Shown one piece after another: positions 47,076 through 57,800 of a stretch of DNA of 64,000 bases. The position numbers and the translations under genes were made by a program. The stretch covers positions 7,173,501 to 7,237,500 of the forward strand of contig NC_052028.1 of NCBI RefSeq assembly GCF_015832195.1, written 5' to 3'. The notes under the pieces were generated by a model, which was not told the origin of the DNA, searched no databases, and worked only from the letters and a program-made list of their open reading frames with translations. Position 1 is the first letter of the stretch. Every line of letters starts with the position of its first letter. This stretch comes from Motacilla alba alba. Taxonomy: Eukaryota; Chordata; Aves; Passeriformes; Motacillidae.

Positions 47076-49837
47076 GGATAGTGTAAATATTGGGTTTGCT
47101 CAAGTAAATATGCACGTTTTCAGACTCTCAGCCAAATTGGAAGAGTATGCATCAGAGAACTTGGCTTTATCACAAGATTTCTCAGACCTCAAACCGAGTT
47201 GATATGAGCTGGTTTTATTTAGCAGAAGTTCAGAGAACTCGTGGGTCAGGAGTAAGCAGACAAGAGGTGCCAATGCTCACTTATACAAACAGGTGGCACC
47301 TGAGGAAACTGTCTGCCCACATCTCAGACAGCTTCCACTGCAAACCAGTAGCTTCAAACCTGTCCAGGAAAAAGGAAAAACAAACAAAAACTCAAGAGTG
47401 ATGGGGCAGTCAGGCACCTAGAGCAGACAAAAATCCTGTCACTAGGAGCAAACTGCAGCACGGGGAGCTGCCTAGCAAAAAGCCCTGGCTGTTACAGCAG
47501 TAATTACATAAATCCCTTCGATGCATTTGTGTCAGAAGCATTGATCAAGAAACAGTATTAATTAGACCTAATCCACACCTCGGAGGCACCAGAAGGTATC
47601 AGCATGGCTCCAGGGGTTTAGGGCAGCAGACTGTGCATTTCAGCAAGGTTTCCTTAATTTCATCCTCTCGAGTTTGAAGGCATAAAGACAGAGAGGAAAG
47701 GAAGAGGGAAGAAAACAAAAGAAAAATAGCAGATTTGCAAATTTAACCTTTCCAAGGTGAGTTGTGTGGGAGGTTAAATACTGCTGGGGCTGTGCCTGAG
47801 TACCCTGTGATAGTTTGTGCCTTTGAGAAACAATATTGAAATATCACGGAGATACCAAATAACCCAACTACAAGCACATCTATTTGCTTCTCTCAGAGCA
47901 GACAAACAACAGGCAATTCATGAGCAAAGGGCTAAATGAACCCCCTGAGTTATTTACTGCAGGAAGGCAAAGTCTGACACCCCCAGCACTGCTCCACCCT
48001 TGTGCCAGCACTACTGGTTGCCCTGTCCCCCCAGTAAAAAAACAGGGTCTGCAAAATAGTGGGAGGCTGGCACAGACAGAAGGGAGGGGCTGGCACTTGG
48101 AAAGTGCTCCAGGTCTTAGGCTCTGAAGAGTTAAAGCAATCAGGGGAATCATAAACAAAAACAAAACAAAAGAAATAAAAGGGGGAAAAAAAAAAGCTAA
48201 GCAGCAGCCCTTACAACAAAAATGCATTTTCCAAAATTAATGAGATTTTGATAACACCCCCTTTAAAAATGGAATATTTCAATTTTGAAATGTACAAAGA
48301 CTAAAATCTTCATAAATATCCTATTAAGAAACTTCTGATGCTGTTTTAGGTTTTCCATTGAAATACAGTGCATGGAGGTTGCCATAGCTACAAGCAAATT
48401 TTTAAATAACTGTTTTTCGTCAGAGCAGCTGCAGTATCCTACAGAAATGAAGTGGGGAAGCTGGAAGGAGTCTGACCAAATTCAAGCTCCTAATCAAATG
48501 ACTCCAAGATTTTCATAAACACAGCTTAGAAACTTTTAATATAGGTCCTGGTTTTTAGAGAAAATACCACTCTGTTGACAGGACCCCAGGAAATGCTGTC
48601 AGCAGTGCCAGAGATCTCAGTCAAGAGAAGAGCTTTGTTTTCATGCTGGAAAACACAAAAATTTCCACTGCTAAGCCCCAGCCTGGTACAAGTCCCCAGG
48701 TACCAAGGGATGTGCTGCAGCCTTGGCTTGCTCTGAAGGGCTTTGTGAATGAACTGCTTGACTGGCAGCAGTGGGCTTAAAAATGCCCCAAGAGCCACAG
48801 ATTTCTGATCCCAGGAAAAGCTCTTCCTTGCCTGAGCTTGTACAGGGAAACACAGAAGGGAGGAAATGTGAAAAACAAGTGAAGCTGTAAAACACTGGCA
48901 GAAGGCTTCTGAAAGGCTGTGATTTAGGTGGACCTTGCTCCAATGGTGTTGAGTGCTTGCTGGGCATCAGGAGGCTGTTTCTTCTTCTGTAGGATCTCTC
49001 CCTGGCTTGAGTAGGCAGAGCAACGTTCTGTGCAATAGTGTGAGCAGAAAAGAGACATTTCTGCACTGTGGGCACCTGTTTGGGGGAGGCTTAATCTAAG
49101 GACAAGACCGACAGCCTCCTTTCAACCTGTAATGTTAACTGTGGCAGAAGTCCTACAAAACTTCAAATAAAATCATTTTGTGCCCTCAGGCAACTATGTC
49201 CCTGTGTCCCAGTCCATAAAACAAAAATAAATAAAATAAAATTTGTCAATGGAACATCAAGAGATTTGACTCCACCAAAACAGTAATTGAATTGCCATCT
49301 ATGGAAGGTGGAAATGCTTGGCTGGGTTTGGGTGATTTTCTAAACAACAAATTAATGATTATTATTAAAAACACTATTATGAATCTGAAGAAACCATCTC
49401 AGTGATTACCAGTTTTATGCACATTGCTGCATTTATCTACTACCTGTTTCTGAGAGGTACCTCCATAGCCCAGTGGAAGTGCTTCCTCCTGCCAGGGTGG
49501 GGATGCTTGAAGGCTCGTGTTGCACTGCTCTGCCACCACCTGCACAGCAGAGGAGTTTACAGGCAAGCAACAGATATTAATCCATACAGACAAATCTTCT
49601 GGACAAGGTAATTTTATTTCAAATGTGATTTAAAATTCCCTTGAAATGAAACAGCTTCCTTTCCCAATGACTGTATGCTTGTTTTCTCCAAAATTATTCT
49701 GGGGTAAAAGACAAAGAAAAACAAAGGGGAACAAAGTCAGAAAAAAACTTTAAATAAAAGTTAGAAAAATGAAAGTTAAAAAAGCTATCATGGCAGATTC
49801 TCCTAACAAACTGCTTTTTTTATTAATTCCAAGTACT
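47076..49837. other. Intergenic, no gene recognised
   Basis: AT-rich DNA between the CpG patch and the third CR1 fragment; no supported coding or RNA gene. Confidence 0.6.
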
Positions 49838-49985
49838 CAAGGAAGTGTTCAAGGCCAGGTTGGACGGGGCTTGGAGCATCCTGGTCTAGTGGAAGGTGGC
49901 CCTGCCCAGGGCAGGTGGTTGGAAATTGATGATTTTTCAGATTCCTTACAAACCAAACTGTTCTATGATTCCATGATTCATGGGT
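49838..49985 (+). mobile_element. CR1 LINE 3' end, heavily truncated, plus orientation
   Basis: Recognisable CR1 3' UTR text: gttcaaggccaggttggacg, gcatcctggtctagtggaag and ccctgcccagggcaggtggt, ending in degenerate copies of the CR1 terminal ATTCTATG repeat (ttctatgattccatgattca). Only about 150 bp remain, typical of CR1 5' truncation. Confidence 0.93.
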
Positions 49986-52900
49986 ACTGAGGCAGTTTAA
50001 GTTCTATCTTTAGCACAGAACAGAAATTTTTAAGAAAAGGTGGAAAAGTCCCTCATTTTAGAAATTAGATACCTCATGGCAGGCAGAAACATCTCAGGCA
50101 CTCAGTGAGATCCTGGCACAAGACTGTTCAGCTGGCTTTGCCCAGCATCCCTCTCCACAGTGACAGTAAGAGATCAGAAAGTGGAAAAAAATAATGATAC
50201 CAGAAAGACAAGCTAGTAAATATCTTTTATAATGTAAGTTATAAAAATTTCTCTTTGCCAGTGTGAAAATAGGCTAGCACCGCAGTGAGGGAGGGATGCC
50301 AATGAACAGAGAATTCTGTACTGTGCATGTATCCTGTCAAAGGGTCACACCTTCCTGTATATCTTTAGGCATTAACTTTTCTGATGTGCAGTTGTTTTTT
50401 TTTTTCAAGGAAAGAAACAGAAGATTAAAAAAGCACAACCTGCTGTATGGTTGGGCTGCCAGAAAAAGAGATTGTGAGTCATTGCAGGCTACTGACCTTA
50501 GTCAGCATATTGTGACTCCACAGCTTTCCAGCCCTGCTGTTCCTTCCTTCCCCAGGGCAGGTGAGAGGCTGTCAAAGCTGCAGAGGCACACTCACACTCA
50601 CAGTGAGTGCTATTTCTTCTCTCAACTGTGCAGACATCAGGATTGCTGAACCCAACATAAACTCAGCATTTTCCTGGAAGGGAAAAGAGATGTTAGCCAA
50701 AAAGCCACTGTCTGCAAGGGCTACCTTGGCCTGGAGAGCCAAAGAGCAGGAGGGGCAGAGCCTTCTCCAGAGCAGTGAGCAATGCACAGCCACTGCTTGG
50801 AGAGTCCAAAACGATCTGCTGAGAGCCCTCCCTGCAGCCTGCACTGAGCCTCTCCTCTGCATCCAGCAGGCAGGGCACACACAGGGCAAGGCAGAAATGC
50901 AGAGGCTGAAGGAGAGGATGATGGCTGGGAGGCAGCCAAAGGGAGCAGCGGTCAGTGCCACAAGGCACCTCCTCCCCTTACCTGCAAAGGGAAACACAAC
51001 AGCACCTCCAGACCAGGGACTGCTGCAGCTCCTCCCTCTGTGCTGCTTTGCTGTTTGCTCCCATTTTGCTTTTGAAGCAGTTCATCAGGCCCTCCAGCAC
51101 AGGAGGTTTGCTTTTTCCACCAGATTCAAGCGTTATCTTGAAGCAAGGAGAAGATAATCTTAGGTAATGAGCCAAAAAAAAAGGTAATAAAATTTTTAAA
51201 AAGAGGGAGAGAGATAATACACAACATACAGGGGAAAAAAAGCAAAAAAAAATCTTCAAGAGATGTGCCCTGAGAGAGGCAGGGATGGATCAAGGACCAA
51301 GAAGTGGGGACAATATCAGTCAAGGGAGGGGAAGGCAGCAAACCACACAAGCAATGTGGTGGCACTGGGGCCCACTCCTACAAGAAGAAGTATGTAGGTG
51401 TTTGTCCTCATTTATTTGTTGTGAATAGTAAGCAGAAAACCACAAGTCAAAAGCAAAAAGCATGCAAGAGAATTCAGAACTTCTCCATTTAAAGTGTTTG
51501 GTCTCTCAGTTTGCTCATCTGCAAAATGCAGGTGCCCTGCTGGTCTGCCAGAGCTGTGCCAGGGGGATTCAGCCCATTGATTTATTCAGAACAAAATTAA
51601 GAGAGTGAGATCTGTGAATAAGCACCAGAAGGTGCCATAGGTCAGTTTAAAAGAGATATAGAGAGAGTAAATATTTTTAGGAAAAGCTTTACTTGTGCCC
51701 AAAAGTTGGTTTTAATCTATATCAGCATTAAAAAATTCAGGTGAAGTCACCTGAACGCTTCTGTACTGAAAAATGAAGTGAAAAATCAGAATTTCACTTT
51801 GGAATGAAACATTTGGCTCAACAGACAAATCCCCCAGAAGAGATGCAGTCATCAGAGTTGTGATGCTTCAACTGCTGGTGACTGTGCATGGAGCTGGTAG
51901 ACTCAGTAAAGATTTAGAGCCATTAATGTACCTGATGTGTTGTACATCTGACAGAAACCTAGGACAGGAGCCACTGAGTCATTTTACCTTCAGCTCTGTG
52001 ACCCTGCACTCCCCCATGTGCAGGCTGGGGGTGTGAGGTGCAGGCTGGGCCATCCTGAGGCTGCCCCAGTTAAAGTGAGGCAGAATAAACAGGAATATTG
52101 TGAGGCAGCAGAATGAGAAAGACAGATTTACACTGGTTTGAAACTGCACACTAAAAATACTTTCTGTTCTCCTGGAAAGGCACAGCAATGTCAGTAGGAC
52201 AGCCTGGGGCTTGAAAACTTCTCTGGTTTAAATATATCAAGAATATCCCAAAAGAAGATGCTTTGTCATGAAGGGCAAGCAAGCCTCAAAAGCAGCCCCA
52301 GCAGCCTGGGCCCAAGGAGAGCTCACCGAAGGGTTGGTCACTGCAGGGCTGAAAGGCAGCCTTGCATCTGCTCTCAAATTAGCTCTGTATCTACTCATTT
52401 TATTCTGTTCTCTCACCAAGCAGCAACTGTAGAGCACAGAAACATCCAAGCAGCTCTGAGAGGAAAAAGGCTTGAGAACAATGAACCCTGGGAACAGCTT
52501 TTTCCTTCACCCTTTTCCACATGAATGCTCTGATCAGAACATATACTTGCTCAGGACACAAATACCATCTATTTTTTTCATTACACACAGGCTATGAGGC
52601 AGTTTTCCTACATGAAACATCCTCATTGATGGAGAGCTGGAGCCCAAAGCTTGACAGAGCTTTCCTGACTCTCCCCTGGACACAGCCAGCTCCATGCACT
52701 TGGGAAGGTTCAGCACCCCGCAGACGTGGCCGCCAAAATTTTTGTAGTGCCATCCCATTTGCAGTTTGCCAAAGGTATGGTGACCTGGGAGTTTGTAGGG
52801 GGTGAAGAACCTCACCCTGGGGGTACACACACCCCTCTGGCCCACCCAGGGCACCCTCTACTCCAGTGAGTAGATCACAAGAACCAGCCATCACCGGAGT

Positions 52901-54575
52901 AACAACAGCCCTGTATGTGCTCCCTGCCTGCATGATAGTGACTCCTTCACCCCTCTGCATTTTAACTACTTACCTTAGTTTGAGACAACAGTGCTACTAT
53001 TAGTTCATTACTTATTCTAGGCTTATGATAAAAAAAAGGCATTACTTACACCACATTTTTGTTTTGTCACACAGGTGGGATTTCAAAGACTTCTGTACTC
53101 CTTGATTTCATCCATGGCCTTGTTACCAGCACGCACACATCACCCTCTGTGCTGCATCACTGCCCCAAGGCTGGGCTGCACAGTGAAGGAAGAGGATGAA
53201 GCTCTGCAGCATCTAATATCCACCACACTGCCTGCATCAGACATACTGTAAATTGTCCCATCCATCTCTCTTCTTTTGAAGATTTTGCCAACTCTGACCT
53301 CAAATTTCATTTCCTCTTTCTGACAGGGATGATAGAGGAGAATAAAAAGTAAAAAATTCAATATCACCCTTTCCTCTGTTTCTCCATCCTGTTTAATGGA
53401 TATTCCCAGAGCAGGAGCTGGTGGAACCAGTGAGCTCTTTCAGGAACTGTAATCTCTAAACTGGTGAGCACAATACATCTCAGACAGCTGCAATTGAAAC
53501 TCTTCAACCCCTAGGACAAAAATTTATACGAAAAGTATTATCAGTATGAAGGTACATCTGTATCCACAGGCAACAGTGATTAATATCTGATTTTTTTGTG
53601 TGCAAATACATATTCAGAATGAAAGGCACACGGCAGTTTTAAGCTACTTAGCTGAACATGCTCTTCCTGCACCTGTGGGATTTTAGCATTTCTATGTTTT
53701 TAAGAGCTCTGTAACACAGGGATAAGATCAGTTATGATCCACTTTACTGAGTTGGAAAAATGTCATTTAGGTGTTATTATTGCAGGAAAGAGGTGGGAAG
53801 CTCGTTGCTAATTGTAACTCTTTACATGTTTAAAGACAACAATTACTTTTCCTGATCCCTGAATGAAAAATTTTAACAGAGGTCCTCCAAAAAAAAAAAA
53901 TCAACCTGTGACCTGAACGAATTCCCCCACAGAGGGATGTTTGTGCTACCAAACCTTCAAACAGCACTTACATTGCCATCACTAATTACACTGGAAACTC
54001 CCTAAACCAAACACTTTGGGAGCACGTCACTAACCTCAGGGAAGGAAATCTGTGTTTATAGAAGTGGGCTGGTTGGCTGGTGCAAACAAATCAGCTTTAT
54101 GGTCACAGCTTCTGTCAAAAACGGGTATTTGGCACAAGACAAAGCAAATGAGGCAATAAGTGCACAGCAGTGGTACCAAGAGAGCAGGGTACAGTGGATT
54201 ATCAGTTGGCAAATTTAGTGCTCAGCCCAAGGGAGGTGCAGGTGTTCCACGGTTTAAAGGAGCTCACCACAGCTGCCCACAGGAGAATGCACCACTCAGC
54301 AGGGTTTGGGGACCTTCTCAGGGATTCAGATGTAACCTTGATAACAATGAGAGGAAAGAATCAAGCTAATCAAACAGTGGGTAGCACCACAGAGACTCTG
54401 AGTTCAGAAGAGATTCAATCACTGCACAGCTATTTATCCTGAGAGAGTCAGGCCTTTGCAGTGACCCCTCCCTGCTGAAATGATTCACATCACTCGTGCT
54501 TCCTCTCCTGCTTGCTGCTATCACCACAAGAGGTAGAGAATGATCAAGTGCTTCTTTGATGTCCTGTGTATGTGA
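49986..54575. other. Intergenic; distal part may be the 3' exon of the minus-strand miR-146a host RNA
   Basis: No protein gene is supported. If the miR-146a primary transcript runs toward lower coordinates, its 3' portion lies here. The first canonical AATAAA on the minus strand that I found below the hairpin is at 52399-52404. The 198-codon open frame at 50561-51157 overlaps a 141-codon antisense frame and has no recognisable domain. Confidence 0.5.
52399..52404 (-). terminator. Candidate polyadenylation signal for the miR-146a host transcript
   Basis: TTTATT on + is AATAAA on the minus strand, about 2.2 kb past the miR-146a hairpin. Purely positional evidence. Confidence 0.2.
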
Positions 54576-54592
54576 AGACAGAAATATCCAAG

Positions 54593-54615
54593 CTGAAGAA
54601 CTGAGCCCCATGGGT
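54593..54615 (-). ncRNA. MIR146A: miR-146a-3p passenger strand
   Basis: The 3' arm of the hairpin, matching the avian passenger strand from memory. It differs from mammalian 3p in the middle but restores pairing with the 5p arm. Confidence 0.88.
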
Positions 54616-54635
54616 CTGACAGCAGATTCAATTAC

Positions 54636-54657
54636 AACCCATGGAATTCAGTTCTCA
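54636..54657 (-). ncRNA. MIR146A: mature miR-146a-5p
   Basis: 22-nt match to the vertebrate mature guide strand, read on the minus strand. The seed and the 3' supplementary region are unchanged. Confidence 0.97.
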
Positions 54658-54756
54658 AAGCTGAGAATAAATGACATCCATTTTCAGGCTGTCCCAACAC
54701 ACGGCAGTATCTCATACTCCTGCTGGCTCTCTCCAGTGCCTGGCCTTCTTCCAGCA

Positions 54757-54780
54757 GCTGTAAAACAAGAGTGAAAACTT
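54757..54780 (-). promoter_or_regulatory. Candidate splice acceptor opening the miR-146a host exon
   Basis: On the minus strand the sequence is pyrimidine-rich and ends CTCTTGTTTTACAG, then CTGCTGG. The exon would begin at 54757, about 80 nt before the hairpin. In mammals miR-146a lies within a non-first exon of its host lncRNA, so position and strand fit. No transcript evidence is available. Confidence 0.5.
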
Positions 54781-57700
54781 CACTGCAGCCAAATCAGCTG
54801 TTCCCAGACTATAGGTCAGAAGCAAAATAATGGCACTAGGATATATATTTTGAAAAATGAGCTATTTTATATATATCCCTTTGACACCAGAAGTGGCCAC
54901 ACAGAGAGGCACAATGTGCCCTAACATGTTGCAGAATTCCTAATAACAAAAAAAAATGTACAGCCAAGGAATATAACACTAAAACATTTTGCACTTTTCT
55001 GGAAGCCTTTCAGAATTTCAAAGAGGTGAGTTATAAATTTCCTTCTTTTTTTTTTTTTTTTTTTTTTTTTAAATACAACAGCACAGACACAGAGGTAAAA
55101 TCTGCCAGAGTCACTCAGCAATCTTGTTAACAAAATAATCCAACCAGAAGCTGAAAAGAAGGAAATCTGGCACTGGTGCAGCCCTGCAGCGTCATCAGAG
55201 TCTGTGAGGCAAAAAAGCAAGTAGGAGCCTTCAGCATAACAGCTGCATGGTTGTGTACTGACACAACTTTGTCAAATTGTCACCCTCATCTCGGAGTGAC
55301 AACCCCACCCAAAGGCGCTCTGGAGCACAGAAAAACACTGCTCAAACATGCTGGAAGTCAAAGGGACATCTCCCACAAGGAAACATCTCATCACCTCTGA
55401 CAAACCTAGGAGAAATCACAAGTTTCATTAAACTACATATCCCAAACAGGGAATTTTTGAAGAAAAATAGATGTTAGATGCATATATGGACTATATATAA
55501 ACAGTGTTGGGTAAGTTATTAAAAAAATTCAGATTTATTCGGAACATTTTAAAGATACTTCTTTTTGTTCCAGTGAGATGAGGTCTCAGAAAAAAATCTC
55601 TTTGGTTTCAATGAAAAGAATATTTGGTCTGAAATAAAATATTTGGATCTCAAGGGGATTTCAGATTAAATCTTTTAGCTTTAAAAACTAAATTTAAGGA
55701 AATTCACTGAAGAGAATGGCTCAAATAGAATTATTTTGGTTTGATTAATTGACTTTATTAAGTTATAAGTATTTTTTTCAGGGAACAATCCTTGCTAACA
55801 CCCCATGCTACTTTCCCAGTACATCAGCCTCACATGCAGCCCCAGCAGTGTTGGCAGGAAAGGCAGCAGTGTGCCCATGTCTTTACAGCTCTAATTGTCT
55901 TCTCAGGCTGCTGAACCAGTCAACCAAACAACAGAAATTAAAAATATACTTCTTTAACTGTTTCTCTTGCTGGGAAGGAAACCTCTGAACAAACATATTT
56001 GCTAAGTAACTGCCGTGTGGTACCCACAGCCCAGCTCAGTCCTACCCATCTGTCACTTGACTCTGTGAGACAGGGAAGAAAAATCAAATTAACAAAAGTA
56101 TCATCTTGCTAAGGCCCTCAAATAGGACAAAACTTCAACTGCAACTTTAAAATAAGGTACTGTAACAGTAAATTCTGCTTGTCTGATATTTCTAATTTGT
56201 CACTGGAATACTGCTTGCTAAGATCACTGCTGAGTTAATTAAGCAAGACCTTCACAAGCAGTGAATACCTCTTCCAATGCCAAACAGGAAAAACATCTCA
56301 TGATCATCAATAAAACATCCTATCCTAAAGCAGAGAAGAGGTCAGGAAGAAGAAAGGGTGGAAGTGTCTATCCCTTAGGACAGTCTCCCCATCCTATGGA
56401 AAGTGCATGGCATTTCCACAGAGGCACTAGTGGGGTCAGCACCCCAGCTGGGCACAGACAGCTTTGGCACTCACCATGGCACAATCTGGCATACAACGAA
56501 AGAGAAAACATGAAATGCCCCTCCATGAGACCCAGTTACAGAGCTGCAGTAGCTCTAAGCTGCCCGGGCCAGAAGAGCTGAGCACTGGGGTGCTCCCCAG
56601 GCCTGTTCTCACAGGACCCTGAACTCCCCTGTGCCCTGCCCGGGTGAGGTCCTGCAGAGCTGCCTCTGCCAGGAGATGGACTTGGAGAGAGACAGCCCCA
56701 AGGCAGGGAGGCAGGAGAACATGCTCTAAGATTGCTCCCCTCCCTCTCAGAACCCTGGGATGGATCTGTCCCACAGTGTCCCCAGGGAGGACAGAAGCCC
56801 AGCTCTCCAGCAGCACACCTGATGGTTTAGTGAAATCCCTAAGGAAAGGTACAGAAGGGCACATCCTCATAATTCCACAGCCATTTTCCAGGTAAGTTGG
56901 CTTTACAGGTTGTTTTAACTAAGTAGGACAAAAGGTCACATTCTGTCTTTCAGTTTGCCTGCAGAGTTTAATGTCATTGCCCTGCATTGGTTATCTCTCA
57001 TCTTAAAAACATGCCAGTTTCTGCTTTGACCCTTCATGAACTTCATACGTGACATTCTCTATCCTACCACTGTCCTTCCAGGAATAAATCCCTCCTTCTG
57101 AGAACCCACTTACTCCAGGATTAAATTCATGCATTTGCAAAAAACAAGACAGCCCATAAAATTATATTGTTCTGCCTTTGCAAGAGCAGTGAGGAGGCGA
57201 GTCTTTCCAATGGCCCATAAATCTGCTTCTTGGAAAAACACTATTTTGTTCTATTCCAGCAAGGTCCCTTAGTACCTCATAGCTTGGAGACCTTATTACA
57301 CCAGATTTAACAATTCCTACAGGACAGATACTTAATAGACAATCATCCTATAAAGCTTTACTGCTACACCAAAAGGCAAACCTTTTTAGAGTGATTGAAT
57401 AATGTTAACTGCCTGAAGACTATTCTTCCACAAGCTTTCTTCTTAATTAAATATATTTTAACAGGAAAAGAACATAAAGATCCTAAAGCCATCAAGTTAC
57501 TGCAATGTGTAAATTCTCTGCATTTTCCCTACCATTCCTTATTTTTATTCTCTATGCTGCCATTACAACCTTTCTTTTTAGTAAAACATCTACGTTTGTC
57601 CAAACATATAACCAAAGAGTGAGATTTTAATGCTTTTTAACCAGTCAGTTATCTACTGCAGCTTCACATGAAATCCAGACACTACCCAAATGAGCTCATC

Positions 57701-57800
57701 ATGGCTGGTAATTAATTAACACAGATAGGGAACTTGAAATAAAATATGAATATGGTCCCATTTCATTAGGAGCATAAATCATCTTTTTCACCCTTATTTC
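54781..57800. other. Upstream flank or intron of the miR-146a host RNA; no gene recognised
   Basis: Apart from the poly(T) tract at 55046-55070, no repeat or gene is recognised. A GC-richer stretch at about 56430-56880 has overlapping frames on both strands with no known domain. Confidence 0.5.
55046..55070. repeat. Poly(T) tract, T25
   Basis: 25 consecutive T on the + strand. No retroposon body is recognisable on its 3' side, so it is called a simple repeat. Confidence 0.9.

Larger units (their letters stand above)
54576..54676 (-). ncRNA. MIR146A: pre-miR-146a hairpin
   Basis: On the minus strand, 54636-54657 reads exactly as mature miR-146a-5p (seed GAGAACU; starts TGAGAACTGAATTCC). The opposite arm at 54593-54615 starts ACCCATGGGGCTCAG, matching the bird miR-146a-3p I recall. 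The arms pair through CATGGGT, ACTGA and GAAC blocks around a loop of about 20 nt, and lower-stem pairing continues outside them. Family knowledge: miR-146a is induced by NF-kB and represses TRAF6 and IRAK1, damping Toll-like receptor signalling. It lies tail-to-tail with ATP10B, the arrangement expected from the human 5q33-q34 locus. Exact Drosha cut sites are inferred. Confidence 0.97.

Noticed and set aside
46834..47115. 93-codon minus frame through the CpG-dense patch
   Set aside because: Long frames are expected in GC-rich DNA; Arg/Ala/Gly bias mirrors base composition.
50561..51157. 198-codon plus-strand open frame with a 141-codon antisense frame
   Set aside because: No recognisable domain, no splice or promoter context, and equally open on the other strand in GC-richer DNA; treated as chance.
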